From: Microbispora corallina
GTDB lineage: Bacteria > Actinomycetota > Actinomycetes > Streptosporangiales > Streptosporangiaceae
Direction of reading: 5' to 3'
Assembly (NCBI RefSeq): GCF_016863035.1
Contig: NZ_BOOC01000034.1
Location: forward strand, 62,001-126,000
Length of the DNA stretch: 64,000 bases
A program made the translations under genes and the position numbers. Shown piece after piece: positions 43,292-51,157 of this stretch (its first letter is position 1; each line of letters begins with the position of its first letter). Under the pieces are notes generated by a model. That model was not told the DNA's origin, did no database searches, and saw only the letters and a list, made by a program, of their open reading frames with translations.

Positions 43292-44116
43292 CTAGCCGTG
43301 CGTACCGTCGCGCTCGCTTCGCCGGGCGAGGTGCTGGAGTTGCCGTTCGTGCACGCCGGACACCCAGTCATAGGTGGCCGATGGGCCGATCCGCGGATCG
43401 CCGGACACCTGGGCGTCACGCAGGGCGTGCACGTACGCGCGATCCCGGTCGACGCGTGCGCGTACCTGATCGGCTCCGCCGACGGACCCGTGACCGGGGA
43501 CGAGGACGTCGACGCCGTCCGCCGCGCCCTCGAGCAGCAGCAGCGCGTCGAGGTAGTCCTCGATCGGGTCCGCGGCGTTCAGGTCGAGCATCGGAACCAG
43601 GACATCGGACAGCATGTCGCCGGCGACGAGAACGCCGTGCTCCTCGATCAGCAGCGCCGCGTGGCCCGGGGCGTGCGCCTGGTGCTCGATGATCCGGACC
43701 TGAGGGCCGTCCCAGGGGATCCGCGCGGTGCCGGCGGGCACGCCGGTGATGAGGCCGAGCAGGTCCAGCGGCACCTGCTCGACGATGTCCGGCGGTATCA
43801 GTTGGGCGACGCGGGCCTTCGCACCCGGGTCCGACAGCCGATCCCGGACGGTGGCCGCGCAGCGGGCCGTGCCGTAGCGAGGCGCCGCGCCGAGCCCGGG
43901 GTGCCAGAGCAGGTGATCCCAGTGCGGATGCGTCGAGAAACCCGCCACAACGGGCCGGCTCGGTTCGCGAAGGTCGTTCGCGAGGCAGGCCATCTCGTGG
44001 CCCTGCACCCCGGGGTCGACGAGCAGCACACCGGCGCGGCCCTGCACGACGACGGCGTTGCTCCGGCAGAACTCGCTCTCGTGGATCAGCACGCCCTCCG
44101 CGACCTGCCTCAGCAC
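43292..44116 (-). CDS. metallo-beta-lactamase-fold hydrolase
   Basis: The 274-residue MBL-fold protein has beta strands VLIHESEFCRSNAVVVQGRAGVLLVDPG, zinc motif STHPHWDHLLWHPGL (HxHxDH), later ligand His in HAPGHAALLIEEHGVLVAGDML (the H and D of strands), and terminal VLVPGHGSVGGADQV. It is probably a glyoxalase-II or lactonase-like hydrolase with two metals. GTG 44116 with GGAAGGGG before it gives a normal length; longer frames run across the divergent promoter. It is divergent from HxlR at 44193, its likely regulator. Confidence 0.9.
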   Translation of the reverse strand: MLRQVAEGVLIHESEFCRSNAVVVQGRAGVLLVDPGVQGHEMACLANDLREPSRPVVAGFSTHPHWDHLLWHPGLGAAPRYGTARCAATVRDRLSDPGAKARVAQLIPPDIVEQVPLDLLGLITGVPAGTARIPWDGPQVRIIEHQAHAPGHAALLIEEHGVLVAGDMLSDVLVPMLDLNAADPIEDYLDALLLLEGAADGVDVLVPGHGSVGGADQVRARVDRDRAYVHALRDAQVSGDPRIGPSATYDWVSGVHERQLQHLARRSERDGTHG

Positions 44117-44136
44117 GGCGGCCCCTTCCGCTTGTG

Positions 44137-44187
44137 ATTTGCAACCGCTCGTTCGAGACGGTAGTGCCCGGCGGTGGTAGATTGCAA
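44137..44187. promoter_or_regulatory. possible HxlR site in the MBL/HxlR gap
   Basis: ATTTGCAA (44137-44144) and ATTGCAA (44181-44187) are the only AT-rich words in the 76-bp gap. The TTGCA core is shared with the HxlR sites at 24456 and 24587. TAGATT (44178-44183) could be a -10 element for the HxlR gene, leaving almost no leader. Confidence 0.35.
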
Positions 44188-44192
44188 GCAGT

Positions 44193-44690
44193 ATGGGCGA
44201 AGTGAATGAGCCACGGTCGGAGTGCCCGATCAACGCCGCCATCGAGGCGTTCGGCGATCGCTGGACCCTGATCGTCCTTCGCGACATCGTCTTCGGAGAC
44301 CGCCGCTACTTCCGGGAGCTGCAGGCCAAGTCGATCGAGGGGATCGCCTCCAACATCCTCGCCGACCGCCTCAAGCGACTCGTCAGGTCGGGACTGCTCA
44401 CCCGCGAGGACGCCCGGCCCGGCCAGCGGGCGCGCTACAGCCTGACCGAACCCGCGATCCAACTCGTACCGGTGTTCGCGCAGCTGGGCAGCTGGGGACT
44501 TCGCCACCGGCCCACGAGCAGCGCGCTGAACGCTCGCGCCGTGCTGCTCGAACAAGGCGGCCCCGCGCTCTGGCAGGAGTTCATGGACGAGCTTCGCCGC
44601 GAGCACCTCGGCTCCGAACTGCCGGCGCGATCACCGAGTGTTCGCGAGCGCCTGAACGCGGCCTACCTCGCCGCCAACGGCTCCTCGTAG
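44193..44690 (+). CDS. HxlR-family regulator
   Basis: The 165-residue winged-helix protein has the family N-terminus with cysteine (SECPINAAIEAFGDRWTLIVLRDIVFG), HTH/wing FRELQAKSIEGIASNILADRLKRLVRSGLLT and YSLTEPAIQLVPVFAQLGSW. The C-terminal helical extension (LEQGGPALWQEFMDELRREHLG) is longer than usual. The ATG lies 10 bases from a possible -10 element, so the transcript may be nearly leaderless. It is divergent from the MBL-fold hydrolase. A terminator-like hairpin follows directly. Confidence 0.9.
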   Translation: MGEVNEPRSECPINAAIEAFGDRWTLIVLRDIVFGDRRYFRELQAKSIEGIASNILADRLKRLVRSGLLTREDARPGQRARYSLTEPAIQLVPVFAQLGSWGLRHRPTSSALNARAVLLEQGGPALWQEFMDELRREHLGSELPARSPSVRERLNAAYLAANGSS

Positions 44691-44691
44691 C

Positions 44692-44720
44692 CCGTCGGCC
44701 ATGTCCCAAGAGGCCGACGG
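44692..44720 (+). terminator. hairpin after the HxlR gene
   Basis: CCGTCGGCC (44692-44700) and GGCCGACGG (44712-44720) form a perfect 9-bp stem with an 11-base loop, starting 2 bases after the HxlR stop codon. It separates HxlR from the sensor kinase gene. Confidence 0.62.
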
Positions 44721-44863
44721 AGCGTGGCTTCGGGAGGCGGCGGGGTCTGGGGCGGGTAATGATCGGGCTTTGTTCCGGTCTGCTCCCGGGCCTCTCGTTT
44801 GCCCCACCATTCCCGCGCCGAATACCGTCATTAGGGGGTTTTTGGGGGCGAAAGGGAGATCTT

Positions 44864-46267
44864 GTGGGAAGCAGACGCCTTTCGCCACGTCCCCGATCCC
44901 TTCGCGGCCGCACCACGATGACCGTCGCCCTGCTGACCCTGCTGTTCCTCGGCGTGATCGGGGCCACCGCCGACTTCCTCGCGATGGACCGGCTGCAGAT
45001 CCACGCCTTCCGGGAGGCGCAGCGGGCCGCGACCGACTGGATCGGCGCCTTCCGGCCCGGCGCCCCGCCGCCGACTCCCGCCGTCCGGGGCGCCGTCGAC
45101 CTCCTCCAGCTCGTCGACACCCGCGGACGGATTGTGGCCGCCAGCGACGCGGCGGCGGGCATGCCGCGCCTGAGCACGTTGTGGCCTCCGGACGGCGACC
45201 GGATCCAGGACGGGGTGACGTGCCTCCCCGACGGCGGATGCGTCCTGGTCAGCGCCGTGCTGCCCCCTCCGCTCTACGTGCAGCAGGTGTGGCGGGGCGA
45301 GCCCCACGTCGTGTACGCGGGGATGGCTCAGCCGCCCATCCTGGCCGGGAACCGCCTCCAGATCCTCACCGCCGCCGGGATCCTGCTGACCACCGGTCTG
45401 GTGGCGTGGGGGAACTGGTGGATGGCGGGCCGATCGCTGCGCCCCGTGGCGGAGATCCGCGAGGCCATGGCCGACATCACGGTGAGCGATCTCAGCCGGA
45501 GGGTGCCCGAGCCGCCCGGCCGGACCGAGTACACGCTGCTCGCCCGCACCGCGAACCGGACGCTCGAACGGCTGGAGGAGGCGGTGAACCACCAGCGCCG
45601 GTTCGCCTCCACCACCTCCCACGAGCTGCGGAGCCCGCTGGCCGGGCTGCGTGCCCTCCTGGAGGAGGCCGTGCTCTATCCCGGCGAGGTGGACGCCCAG
45701 GTGACCGTCAGGGACGCCCTGGCGGTCAGCCGGCGGCTGGAGACGATCGTGGACGACCTGCTGGTGCTGGCCCGGCTCCGCGCGGGCGACCCGGCGGCGC
45801 AGGAGCCGCTCGATTTGAGCGCACTCGTCCGGGAGGAGGCGCCGCTCCACTGCGACAGGGTGACGATCCACGTCTGCGCCCGCCCCGGGATGACGGTGCG
45901 CGGCAACCGGATCCAGCTCGCGCGGATCCTGCAGAACCTCCTGGCCAACGCCTGCCGCCACGCGGCCTCCCGCATCGACGTGACCGCCGAGCGGGGCGAC
46001 GGGCTGGCCGTCGTCACGGTGACCGACGACGGCGACGGCATCGCGCCCCAGGACCGGGAACGCGTCTTCGAGCGCTTCGTCCGCCTGGACGACGCCCGGC
46101 GCCGCGAGCCCGGGGGCAGCGGGCTCGGCCTGGCCATCTCCCGCGACATCGCCACGGCCCACGGGGGGACGCTCGTGGTCGAGGACGCCCCGCACGGCGC
46201 CCGGTTCGTCCTGCGGCTCCCCCTGGAGGACCGTCCGCGAGACGGGCCGGGCGCCACGGACGGTTGA
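44864..46267 (+). CDS. orphan sensor histidine kinase
   Basis: The 467-residue kinase has membrane helices at about 20-42 (TVALLTLLFLGVIGATADFLAM) and 168-190, flanking an outer domain of about 125 residues with two cysteines (TCLPDGGCVLV) that may form a disulfide. HAMP spans 190-245, HisKA has His253 in STTSHELRSPLAGLRALLEE, HATPase_c spans 345-455 (LLANACRHA, DDGDGI, GSGLGLAISRDIATAHGG). GTG 44864 has GGGAG 5 bases upstream. No response-regulator gene lies on either side, so its partner is encoded elsewhere. It converges on a TetR gene. Confidence 0.9.
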   Translation: MGSRRLSPRPRSLRGRTTMTVALLTLLFLGVIGATADFLAMDRLQIHAFREAQRAATDWIGAFRPGAPPPTPAVRGAVDLLQLVDTRGRIVAASDAAAGMPRLSTLWPPDGDRIQDGVTCLPDGGCVLVSAVLPPPLYVQQVWRGEPHVVYAGMAQPPILAGNRLQILTAAGILLTTGLVAWGNWWMAGRSLRPVAEIREAMADITVSDLSRRVPEPPGRTEYTLLARTANRTLERLEEAVNHQRRFASTTSHELRSPLAGLRALLEEAVLYPGEVDAQVTVRDALAVSRRLETIVDDLLVLARLRAGDPAAQEPLDLSALVREEAPLHCDRVTIHVCARPGMTVRGNRIQLARILQNLLANACRHAASRIDVTAERGDGLAVVTVTDDGDGIAPQDRERVFERFVRLDDARRREPGGSGLGLAISRDIATAHGGTLVVEDAPHGARFVLRLPLEDRPRDGPGATDG

Positions 46268-46272
46268 TCGGC

Positions 46273-46866
46273 TCAGGGGCTGCCGCGCAGGTGCCGGATG
46301 CCCATGTCCAGCGCCGCCTCCAGGTGGGTGAGCCGCCCGGTGGACAGGTGGAGCAGGACGCCGCCCTGGATCCCGGCCAGCAGCGCGGCCGCCGCCTCCT
46401 CCGGCTGGACGGCCGGGCCGATCTCCCCGGCGGCCTGCATGTGCCGGACGCCGGCGGCGATCTCCGACTCCCAGCGGCGCATCAGCTCGGTCACCACCGC
46501 CTGGGCGCCCGGCGTGCTGTGGCCCACCTGGGACATCACCACGTTGAGCGGGCACTGCCGCCCCTGCCGGCGGTAGCGGTCCACCACCTGGTCGCGCCAG
46601 GCCTGCCAGGACGCCCAGGACGTGAGGTCGCCGAGGTAGGGCTGCTGGTCGGAGAGCACCCGGTCGGCCTCGAACCGGGCCACGGCCAGGAGCAGCTCCT
46701 CCTTGCCGCCGGGGAAGTAGTGGAACAGCTGGCTCTTGCTGGTGGCCGTCCGCGCCCGTACGTCGTCGAGCGTGGTGTCCATCACGCCGATGTCGCGGAT
46801 CGCCGCCGCCGCGCCCTCCACGATCCGCTGCCGGGTCGCGGCCCCCTTCGCCGTCACCGCCCCCAC
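46273..46866 (-). CDS. TetR-family regulator
   Basis: The 197-residue regulator has HTH TTLDDVRARTATSKSQLFHYFPGGKEELL (about 30-55) with the TSKSQLFHYF recognition helix, and a C-terminal domain of the TetR_C_6/YfiR-like type (QQPYLGDLTSWASWQAWRDQVVDRY, CPLNVVMSQVG). These often govern reductases or quinone/electrophile response genes. GTG 46866 has GGAGGGG upstream. A 16-bp palindrome lies just before the gene. It has no divergent partner; the next gene upstream is another TetR on the same strand, so the target is unclear. Confidence 0.91.
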   Translation of the reverse strand: MGAVTAKGAATRQRIVEGAAAAIRDIGVMDTTLDDVRARTATSKSQLFHYFPGGKEELLLAVARFEADRVLSDQQPYLGDLTSWASWQAWRDQVVDRYRRQGRQCPLNVVMSQVGHSTPGAQAVVTELMRRWESEIAAGVRHMQAAGEIGPAVQPEEAAAALLAGIQGGVLLHLSTGRLTHLEAALDMGIRHLRGSP

Positions 46867-46881
46867 GACCCCTCCCCCTTC

Positions 46882-46897
46882 TGGACCTGCCGGTCCA
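46882..46897. promoter_or_regulatory. TetR operator candidate
   Basis: TGGACC-tgcc-GGTCCA is a perfect 6-bp inverted repeat centred about 23 bp upstream of the TetR GTG. The GACC...GGTC layout resembles sites of NemR/YfiR-like TetR proteins (GAC...GTC). It is probably autoregulatory. Confidence 0.58.
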
Positions 46898-46959
46898 TTC
46901 TGCCGCGGCCGGCGTGACGCGGCGCAGGCGGGCCAGGTCGAACCAGGTCGGAGCGCGTT

Positions 46960-47562
46960 TCAGAGGAGCCGTCTCTGCACGACGTCGGCGACGACGGCGC
47001 CGACGACCCTGTCGACGGCCTCAGGGCCGGGCGGCGCGCCCTCCCCGCCGGCGAACAGCAGGTGCCCGGCCCCGATGAGCGAGAGCGCGAGGGAGTCGAC
47101 GTCGGCGTCGGCCGCGATCCGGCCCAGCTCACGCTCCTCGGAGAGGTAGGCGGCGATCATCGCGCCGGCCTCCGCCAGGACCGGGACGCCCGCAGCCGGC
47201 CGGCCCGCACGCAGCCGGACGCGCAGCTCGTCCCGGAAGACGACGAGGCCGACGATCGCCACCGCGACCCCGTCGAACAGGTCGATCAGCGCGCCGGTGA
47301 GATTGCCCGCCACGGTGCCGGTCCCCGCGGACGCGCGCAGAGCGGCGGCCAGGCGCTCGACCCGGGCGATGCGATCGCGCACGAGCTCGGCGAGGAAGGC
47401 GTCGAAGTCGGCGAAGTGCCGGTGCAGGACGCCCTTGGCGACCCCCGCCTCGTCGGTGACGGCCCGGCTGGTCAGCGCGCTCGGCCCGTCCCGCAGCAGG
47501 ACGCGCTCGGCGGCGTCGAACAGGTGCCGGCGCGCGTCGCGGATGTGCACCCCGGTCGGCAC
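46960..47562 (-). CDS. TetR-family regulator
   Basis: The 200-residue regulator has HTH ALTSRAVTDEAGVAKGVLHRHFADFDAFL (about 25-55), C-terminal helical domain DELRVRLRAGRPAAGVPVLAEAGAMIAAYL. GTG 47562 is chosen for GGGAGGGA about 9 bases upstream. It is divergent from the methyltransferase at 47635 with only 72 bp between starts. Two palindromes fill the gap, the second covering the methyltransferase ATG, so binding should block both promoters. Confidence 0.9.
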   Translation of the reverse strand: MPTGVHIRDARRHLFDAAERVLLRDGPSALTSRAVTDEAGVAKGVLHRHFADFDAFLAELVRDRIARVERLAAALRASAGTGTVAGNLTGALIDLFDGVAVAIVGLVVFRDELRVRLRAGRPAAGVPVLAEAGAMIAAYLSEERELGRIAADADVDSLALSLIGAGHLLFAGGEGAPPGPEAVDRVVGAVVADVVQRRLL

Positions 47563-47605
47563 CCGTCGTCCCTCCCATGCCTCGTGGCCGGCCCCCCGTT
47601 GACCG

Positions 47606-47642
47606 AGTGGGCACATGCCCACTAGGGTGGGCGCATGCCCAC
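47606..47642. promoter_or_regulatory. twin TetR operators overlapping a start codon
   Basis: AGTGGGCA-ca-TGCCCACT (47606-47623) is a perfect 18-bp palindrome. GTGGGC-gcat-GCCCAC (47627-47642) is a second, with centres 20 bp apart. The ATG of the methyltransferase (47635-47637) is in the middle of the second. This arrangement implies leaderless or very short-leadered transcription of that gene. Confidence 0.75.
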
Positions 47643-48471
47643 TATACCCGAGGAGCACCCCCTTCCCTCCGGACAGGCGCCCCGTGAGCCGCACCAGGTC
47701 CGGGAGATGGCGGAGTCGTTCGGCGTGGATCCGGCGCGGTACGACCGGGCCCGGCCCCGCTACCCGGAGGCCCTGGTGGAGCGGATCGTGGCCGGCAGCC
47801 CCGGCCGCGACGTGCTCGACGTCGGCTGCGGCACCGGCATCGCCGCCCGGCAGTTCCAGGCGGCCGGCTGCCGCGTGCTCGGGGTCGACCCGGACGCCCG
47901 GATGACGGAGTTCGCCCGGCACACCGGCGTCGAGGCCGAGGTGGCGACGTTCGAGGCGTGGGACCCGGCGGGCCGGCTGTTCGACGCGGTCGTCGCCGGC
48001 CAGGCCTGGCACTGGGTGGACCCGGTCGCGGGCGCGGCGAAGGCGGCGCGGGTCCTGCGGCCCGGCGGCCGGCTGGCCGTGTTCGGGCACGCGTTCGACG
48101 CCCCGCCCGAGGTGACGGACGCCTTCACCGCGGTGATCCGGCGGGTGGCGCCCGGCTCGCCGGTCAGCTCCGGGCCGGCCAGGACCGCCCTGGAGATCTA
48201 CCAGACGATGTTCGCCACCGCCGCCGACGGGATCCGGCGGGCGGGCGGCTTCGGCGAACCGGAGCAGTGGCGGTTCGACTGGGAGCAGTCCTACACCCGC
48301 GACGAATGGCTGGACCATCTGCCCACCACCGGCGTCCTCACCCGGCTGCCCCCGGACGCGCTCGCCGAGGTGCTGGAGGCCGTCGGGGCCGCCATCGACG
48401 AGATCGGGGGCGGCTTCACCATGCCGTACGTCACCCTGGCGGCGACGGCGACGCGCGCCGGCGCGGCCTGA
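47635..48471 (+). CDS. class I SAM-dependent methyltransferase
   Basis: The 278-residue methyltransferase is of the actinobacterial UbiE/COQ5-like group. The signature FGVDPARYDRARPRYPEAL precedes motif I DVLDVGCGTGIAARQFQ, then RVLGVDPDARMTEFAR, FDAVVAGQAWHWVDP, LRPGGRLAVFGH. It methylates an unknown acceptor. ATG 47635 gives the N-terminus MPTIPEEHPLP but lies in an operator with no ribosome site, implying a leaderless transcript. ATG 47707 is an alternative beginning just before the conserved part. It is divergent from TetR, which probably represses it. Confidence 0.88.
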   Translation: MPTIPEEHPLPSGQAPREPHQVREMAESFGVDPARYDRARPRYPEALVERIVAGSPGRDVLDVGCGTGIAARQFQAAGCRVLGVDPDARMTEFARHTGVEAEVATFEAWDPAGRLFDAVVAGQAWHWVDPVAGAAKAARVLRPGGRLAVFGHAFDAPPEVTDAFTAVIRRVAPGSPVSSGPARTALEIYQTMFATAADGIRRAGGFGEPEQWRFDWEQSYTRDEWLDHLPTTGVLTRLPPDALAEVLEAVGAAIDEIGGGFTMPYVTLAATATRAGAA

Positions 48472-48520
48472 CCCACCCCCGGTACGCACGACGACGCCGG
48501 GCACCGGGTGGGCGGACAGG

Positions 48521-49528
48521 TCAGGCGGTCGCGGCGTCGCGCCAGGCGGCGATGACGGCCCGTTCCCTGTCCGGGTCGATGCCGAGGGGCGGCTCGCCGG
48601 GCGGCAGCGGCGGCGGACCGCCCGCCTCAGTAAGCCACCGCCAGGTGTCCGCGACCGTCTCCTCGACGGGGCGGCAGCGCAGCCCGGTCGCCTCGGCCCG
48701 CGCGGTGTCCGTGTGGACGAGACCGGCCAGATCGGGCTCGGGCGGGACCCACCCGGGCAGGGCGATCCACCGGTCCACGCCCGCGGCCTCGATCACCGGC
48801 CAGTCGGCCCAGACGAGCCTGGCCACGCCTCCGGTCACCGCGACGGCGGCCTCCAGCAGGGTCCCGGTGGTGGCGTGCCCCTCCGGGTTGACCAGGTTGA
48901 CCGGCCCCGAGACCCCTCCTCCGGCCGCGTCGAGCAGCCACGTGGCCAGGTCCCGGGCGTCGACGTACCGCAGGGGCAGGTCGCGCGGCCCCGGCGCGAG
49001 CATCTCGCCGCCCTGCTGCGCCCGCCGCAGCCAGTACGGCAGGCGGCCCCTGTCCTCGTACGGCCCGAGGATGAGCCCGGCACGCGCCAGCACGGCCCGG
49101 TCGCCGAAGGACTCCTCGACGGCCAGTTCCCCGCCCCGCTTGTCGTGGGCGTACCCGGCGGTGCCGGCGTCGGGGGACGACGCGACCGTGGGGTGGGTCT
49201 CGTCGAGGCCCGGCGGGAGCGGCGGTTCGTACAGCGCGCGGCTCGACACGTACAGGTACCGCTCCGCCCGTCCGCTCAGCGCCCGCGCGCTGTCGCGCAC
49301 CACCCGCGGCGCGCCCGCCCAGGTGTCGACGACCGCGTCCCAGCGGCCCTCGGCGAGCCGCGCCAGGTCGTCCGCGCTGAGCCGGTCCCCCGTCACCCGT
49401 TCGGCCTGCGGGTGCGCCCAGCCGCGCAGCCCCCGGTTGAAGGTCGTGACCCGCCATCCCCGCTCCACGGCACGGGTCACCACCCAGCGGCCGACGAACG
49501 ACGTCCCGCCCAGTACAAGAATGCGCAT
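48521..49528 (-). CDS. NAD-dependent epimerase/dehydratase family protein
   Basis: The 335-residue extended SDR has the NAD motif MRILVLGGTSFVGRWVVTRAV, VTGDRLSADDLARLAEGRWDAVVDT, the YVSSRALY region with serine, and a YAHDKRGGELAVEESF segment holding the YxxxK catalytic pair. It acts on an unknown nucleotide-sugar or related substrate. The C-terminus lacks clear specificity marks. It converges on the methyltransferase with 49 bp between stops. It is divergent from the FAD monooxygenase at 49637 with 108 bp between starts. Confidence 0.87.
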   Translation of the reverse strand: MRILVLGGTSFVGRWVVTRAVERGWRVTTFNRGLRGWAHPQAERVTGDRLSADDLARLAEGRWDAVVDTWAGAPRVVRDSARALSGRAERYLYVSSRALYEPPLPPGLDETHPTVASSPDAGTAGYAHDKRGGELAVEESFGDRAVLARAGLILGPYEDRGRLPYWLRRAQQGGEMLAPGPRDLPLRYVDARDLATWLLDAAGGGVSGPVNLVNPEGHATTGTLLEAAVAVTGGVARLVWADWPVIEAAGVDRWIALPGWVPPEPDLAGLVHTDTARAEATGLRCRPVEETVADTWRWLTEAGGPPPLPPGEPPLGIDPDRERAVIAAWRDAATA

Positions 49529-49636
49529 CGTCCGATTGTCCCGGGTGCCCGGGAACGCCGGCGACGCGCCCGGGGCGGCTTCGTCCCGGCAGGGGGATGA
49601 CAGCGAAACGGCAGCGGCGGCGGCCACGGTGGCTCC

Positions 49637-51109
49637 ATGACGCAGACCACCGTTCTCATCGTGGGAGCCGGCCCGACCGGCCTCACCCTCGCCGTCGACC
49701 TCGCCCGGCGCGGCGTCGACCTGCTGCTCGTCGACGCCGTCGCCGAACGCCCCGGCTCCCGGGGCAAGGGCCTCCAGCCGCGCACACTGGAGGTCTTCGA
49801 CGACCTCGGCGTGACCGGCGCGCTCCTCGCCACCGGCGCCGTGTACCCGCCGCTGCGGACCTACCACCGCGGACAGGTCGTGTGGGAGGGGCGCATGCAC
49901 GAGCCCCGCCTCCCCACCGCCGCCGTGCCGTACCCCATGGTGATCATGCAGCCGCAGTGGCGCACCGAGCGCGTGCTGCGCGAGCGCCTGGCCGGTCTCG
50001 GGCACCGGGTACGGCACGGCGCCCGGCTGACCGGGCTCGACCAGGACGAGGACGGCGTCACCGCCGTCCTGGAGGACGGGGAGCGGATCCGCGCCGCGTA
50101 CCTGGTCGGCGCCGACGGGGGCCGCAGCACGGTCCGCAAGGCGGCCGGCGTCGGCTTCCACGGCGAGACCCGCCCGGCGGAGCGGATGCTGCTCGGCGAC
50201 GTCACGACCGGCGACCTCGACCGCGACCACTGGCACATGTGGGGCGACCCGGCCACCCGCAGCCTGGACGTCGCCCTCTGCCCGCTGCCCGGAACGGGCG
50301 ACTTCCAGCTCACCGCCCCCGTTCCCGCCACTGCGGACGGCGAGGAGGATCTTCCCGAGCCGACGCTTGAGACGTTCCAGGCCGTCCTGGACCGGGCCGG
50401 GGCCGGCGTCCGCCTCACCGGGGCGGGCTGGACGTCCGTCTACCGGGTGAACATCCGGATGGCCGAGCGGTTCCGCGCCGGACGGGTGTTCCTGGCCGGC
50501 GACGCCGCCCACGTGCACTCCCCCGCCGGCGGTCAGGGCCTCAACACCGGGGTGCAGGACGCCTACAACCTCGGCTGGAAGCTGGCCGCCGTCCTCGCCG
50601 GCGCCCCCGGCCGCCTGCTCGCCACCTACGAGGAGGAGCGCCTCCCGGTCGCCGCCTCGGTCCTCGGCCTCAGCACCGCCCTGCACGAGAAGGGCACGAA
50701 GGGCGACCCCGACGCGCACGTGCGCGACGAGGAGACCCGCCAGCTGCTCCTCGCCTACCCCGGCGGGTTCCTGTGCGAGGGCCCGCGCGGCGGCGAGCGG
50801 GTCCCCGACGCCGTCCTCGGCCGGGTCCGCCTCTTCGACGTGCTGCGCGGGCCCCACTTCACGCTGCTGACGTTCGGCGACGCCGCCCCCGATCAGGCGG
50901 GCGCGGCCGCCTTACACGGCTCCGCCGTACGGGCGTTCACGGTCGCGCTTCCTGGCCGTACGGGCGACCTGGTGGACGTCGAGGAGCGGCTGCACGAGCA
51001 CTTCGGCGCGGGGACGGCCGTGCTGGTGCGGCCGGACGGCTACGTGGGCTACCACGGGGCACCCGGAGGGCTGGAGCCGTACCTGTCCCGGGTCCTCGGC
51101 CCCCGCTGA
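49637..51109 (+). CDS. FAD-dependent monooxygenase (PHBH/PheA-like)
   Basis: The 490-residue class A monooxygenase has VLIVGAGPTGLTLAVDLARRG, LQPRTLEVFDDLGV, DG motif LVGADGGRSTVRKAAGVGFHGE, second FAD motif VFLAGDAAHVHSPAGGQGLN and [16 protein letters not shown], plus a thioredoxin-like tail (VLVRPDGYVGYHG). It hydroxylates aromatic or polyketide substrates with NAD(P)H. It resembles rox in layout but the substrate region differs. No regulator is adjacent, and no palindrome stands out in its promoter. It converges on the esterase-like gene. Confidence 0.9.
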   Translation: MTQTTVLIVGAGPTGLTLAVDLARRGVDLLLVDAVAERPGSRGKGLQPRTLEVFDDLGVTGALLATGAVYPPLRTYHRGQVVWEGRMHEPRLPTAAVPYPMVIMQPQWRTERVLRERLAGLGHRVRHGARLTGLDQDEDGVTAVLEDGERIRAAYLVGADGGRSTVRKAAGVGFHGETRPAERMLLGDVTTGDLDRDHWHMWGDPATRSLDVALCPLPGTGDFQLTAPVPATADGEEDLPEPTLETFQAVLDRAGAGVRLTGAGWTSVYRVNIRMAERFRAGRVFLAGDAAHVHSPAGGQGLNTGVQDAYNLGWKLAAVLAGAPGRLLATYEEERLPVAASVLGLSTALHEKGTKGDPDAHVRDEETRQLLLAYPGGFLCEGPRGGERVPDAVLGRVRLFDVLRGPHFTLLTFGDAAPDQAGAAALHGSAVRAFTVALPGRTGDLVDVEERLHEHFGAGTAVLVRPDGYVGYHGAPGGLEPYLSRVLGPR

Positions 51110-51142
51110 GCACCGGCCGCGCACCGGCCGCGCACCGGGCGA
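51110..51142. repeat. three 11-bp tandem repeats between convergent genes
   Basis: GCACCGGCCGC occurs at 51110-51120 and 51121-51131, followed by a degenerate third unit GCACCGGGCGA (51132-51142). It starts right after the monooxygenase stop. The self-complementary CCGG core can fold into small stems, so it may aid termination. Likely a slippage product. Confidence 0.6.
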
Positions 51143-51157
51143 GCATCAGTGGGCGGG

